DNA from: Metarhizobium sp964253915
GTDB lineage: Bacteria; Pseudomonadota; Alphaproteobacteria; Rhizobiales; Rhizobiaceae
DNA length: 64,000 bases
Reading direction: 5' to 3'
Assembly: GCF_964253915.1 (NCBI RefSeq)
Contig: NZ_CAXUSG020000002.1
Span: forward strand, 310,001-374,000
A program made the translations under genes and the position numbers. The stretch's first letter is position 1, and every line of letters starts with the position of its first letter. Positions 63,662 through 64,000 of this stretch are shown one piece after another. Under the pieces are notes generated by a model. That model had not been told where the DNA came from. It saw only the letters and a list, made by a program, of their open reading frames with translations, and made no database searches.

Positions 63662-64000
63662 TTACTGCTTGAAGGCGTCCCAGCGCTCCTGAAGCGCCGT
63701 GGCGTGCTCGGCCCAGTAGGCCGCGTTGGTCACCAGCTGCTTCTTGATGTTTTCGACGCTCGTGACGATTTTGGCGGCCTTCTCGGGCGTGATCTTGCCG
63801 CTCTTGAACGCATCCTGGTTCATCGGCCCATAGGGAATGTAGTCGGGCAGATTGGCCTGATAGTTCGGATCGAGCAGGTGGTTGACCAACTTCATCGCAC
63901 CCTGCGGGTTCGGCGATCCCTTGGGAACGACCAGGCATTCGACGTCCATGATCGCGTCATTGATGGTGTAGGCGTAAGGAGCGCCTTCCTTGATGGCCGC
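63662..64000 (-). CDS. Polyamine/betaine-type ABC importer binding protein (5' end cut by window)
   Basis: The last 112 residues are visible. Sequence such as YAYTINDAIMDVE, CLVVPKGSPNPQGAMKLVNH and MNQDAFKSGKITPEKAAKI is typical of the C-terminal lobe of PotD-like binding proteins. It is upstream of the ATPase and permeases in the same operon; the start and signal peptide lie outside. Confidence 0.88.
   Translation of the reverse strand, partial: AAIKEGAPYAYTINDAIMDVECLVVPKGSPNPQGAMKLVNHLLDPNYQANLPDYIPYGPMNQDAFKSGKITPEKAAKIVTSVENIKKQLVTNAAYWAEHATALQERWDAFKQ

Overview
The window is GC-rich DNA from an alphaproteobacterium, most likely a Rhizobiaceae chromosome (Rhizobium/Agrobacterium/Neorhizobium type). 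This rests on four things: rhizobial-style intergenic palindromes and mosaic repeats, an IclR-controlled pcaIJF operon beside pcaR, recX as a housekeeping marker, and dense packing of ABC importers with catabolic operons joined by 4-bp start/stop overlaps. No rRNA, tRNA, CRISPR array, insertion sequence or prophage was recognised. Gene content is almost entirely uptake and catabolism of organic nitrogen, sulfur, sugars and acyl compounds.

Layout, left half. 1-8161 (minus) is a catabolic operon: HyuA and HyuB (hydantoinase/oxoprolinase), class I aminotransferase, uronate-dehydrogenase-like SDR, DadA/sarcosine-oxidase-like flavoenzyme, and a truncated ThDP enzyme. Divergent from it, 8488-13464 is a complete branched-chain-type importer (LivJHMGF), followed by a DpkA-like imine reductase. 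14805-16563 carries a hydroxyproline-deaminase-like DapA homologue with its GntR regulator. 16641-21759 is a second ring-opening/amidohydrolase set (TIM-barrel protein, two amidohydrolases, hydantoin-racemase-like protein, flavin reductase). 21989-25770 is a polyamine-type importer, with a GntR gene at 26156-26872. recX follows at about 27146-27709.

Middle. 27824-31317 is pcaIJF plus divergent pcaR (last steps of the beta-ketoadipate pathway). 31362-40660 is an AraC regulator and a galactoside operon with sugar-binding protein, two permeases, GH36 alpha-galactosidase, MsmK/UgpC-type ATPase and GH42 beta-galactosidase. 41116-42903 is a soluble PAS-PAS-HAMP chemoreceptor ending in a CheR/CheB-docking pentapeptide.

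Right half. 43059-53556 looks like an organosulfur/organonitrogen acquisition region: SfnB/DszC-like flavin monooxygenase, sulfonate-type ABC importer with a 98-residue membrane protein and a 2-oxoglutarate oxygenase, two small unknown genes, a nitrilase-family amidase, a cupin, and a polar amino-acid (cystine-like) importer. 53742-64000 (minus) is an acyl-CoA catabolic operon coupled to its own polyamine/betaine-type importer: binding protein (truncated), ATPase, two permeases, CaiD-like hydratase, PaaG-like isomerase, acyl-CoA dehydrogenase, BetI-like TetR, ADP-forming acid-CoA ligase and nitronate monooxygenase.

The best candidates for undescribed systems are the HyuAB/aminotransferase/SDR/DAO/ThDP pathway with its Liv importer, the sulfonate-type ABC plus 98-residue membrane protein plus 2OG oxygenase operon, and the importer-coupled CaiD-like acyl-CoA pathway. 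Functions are read from motifs and remembered family features; no database search was run.
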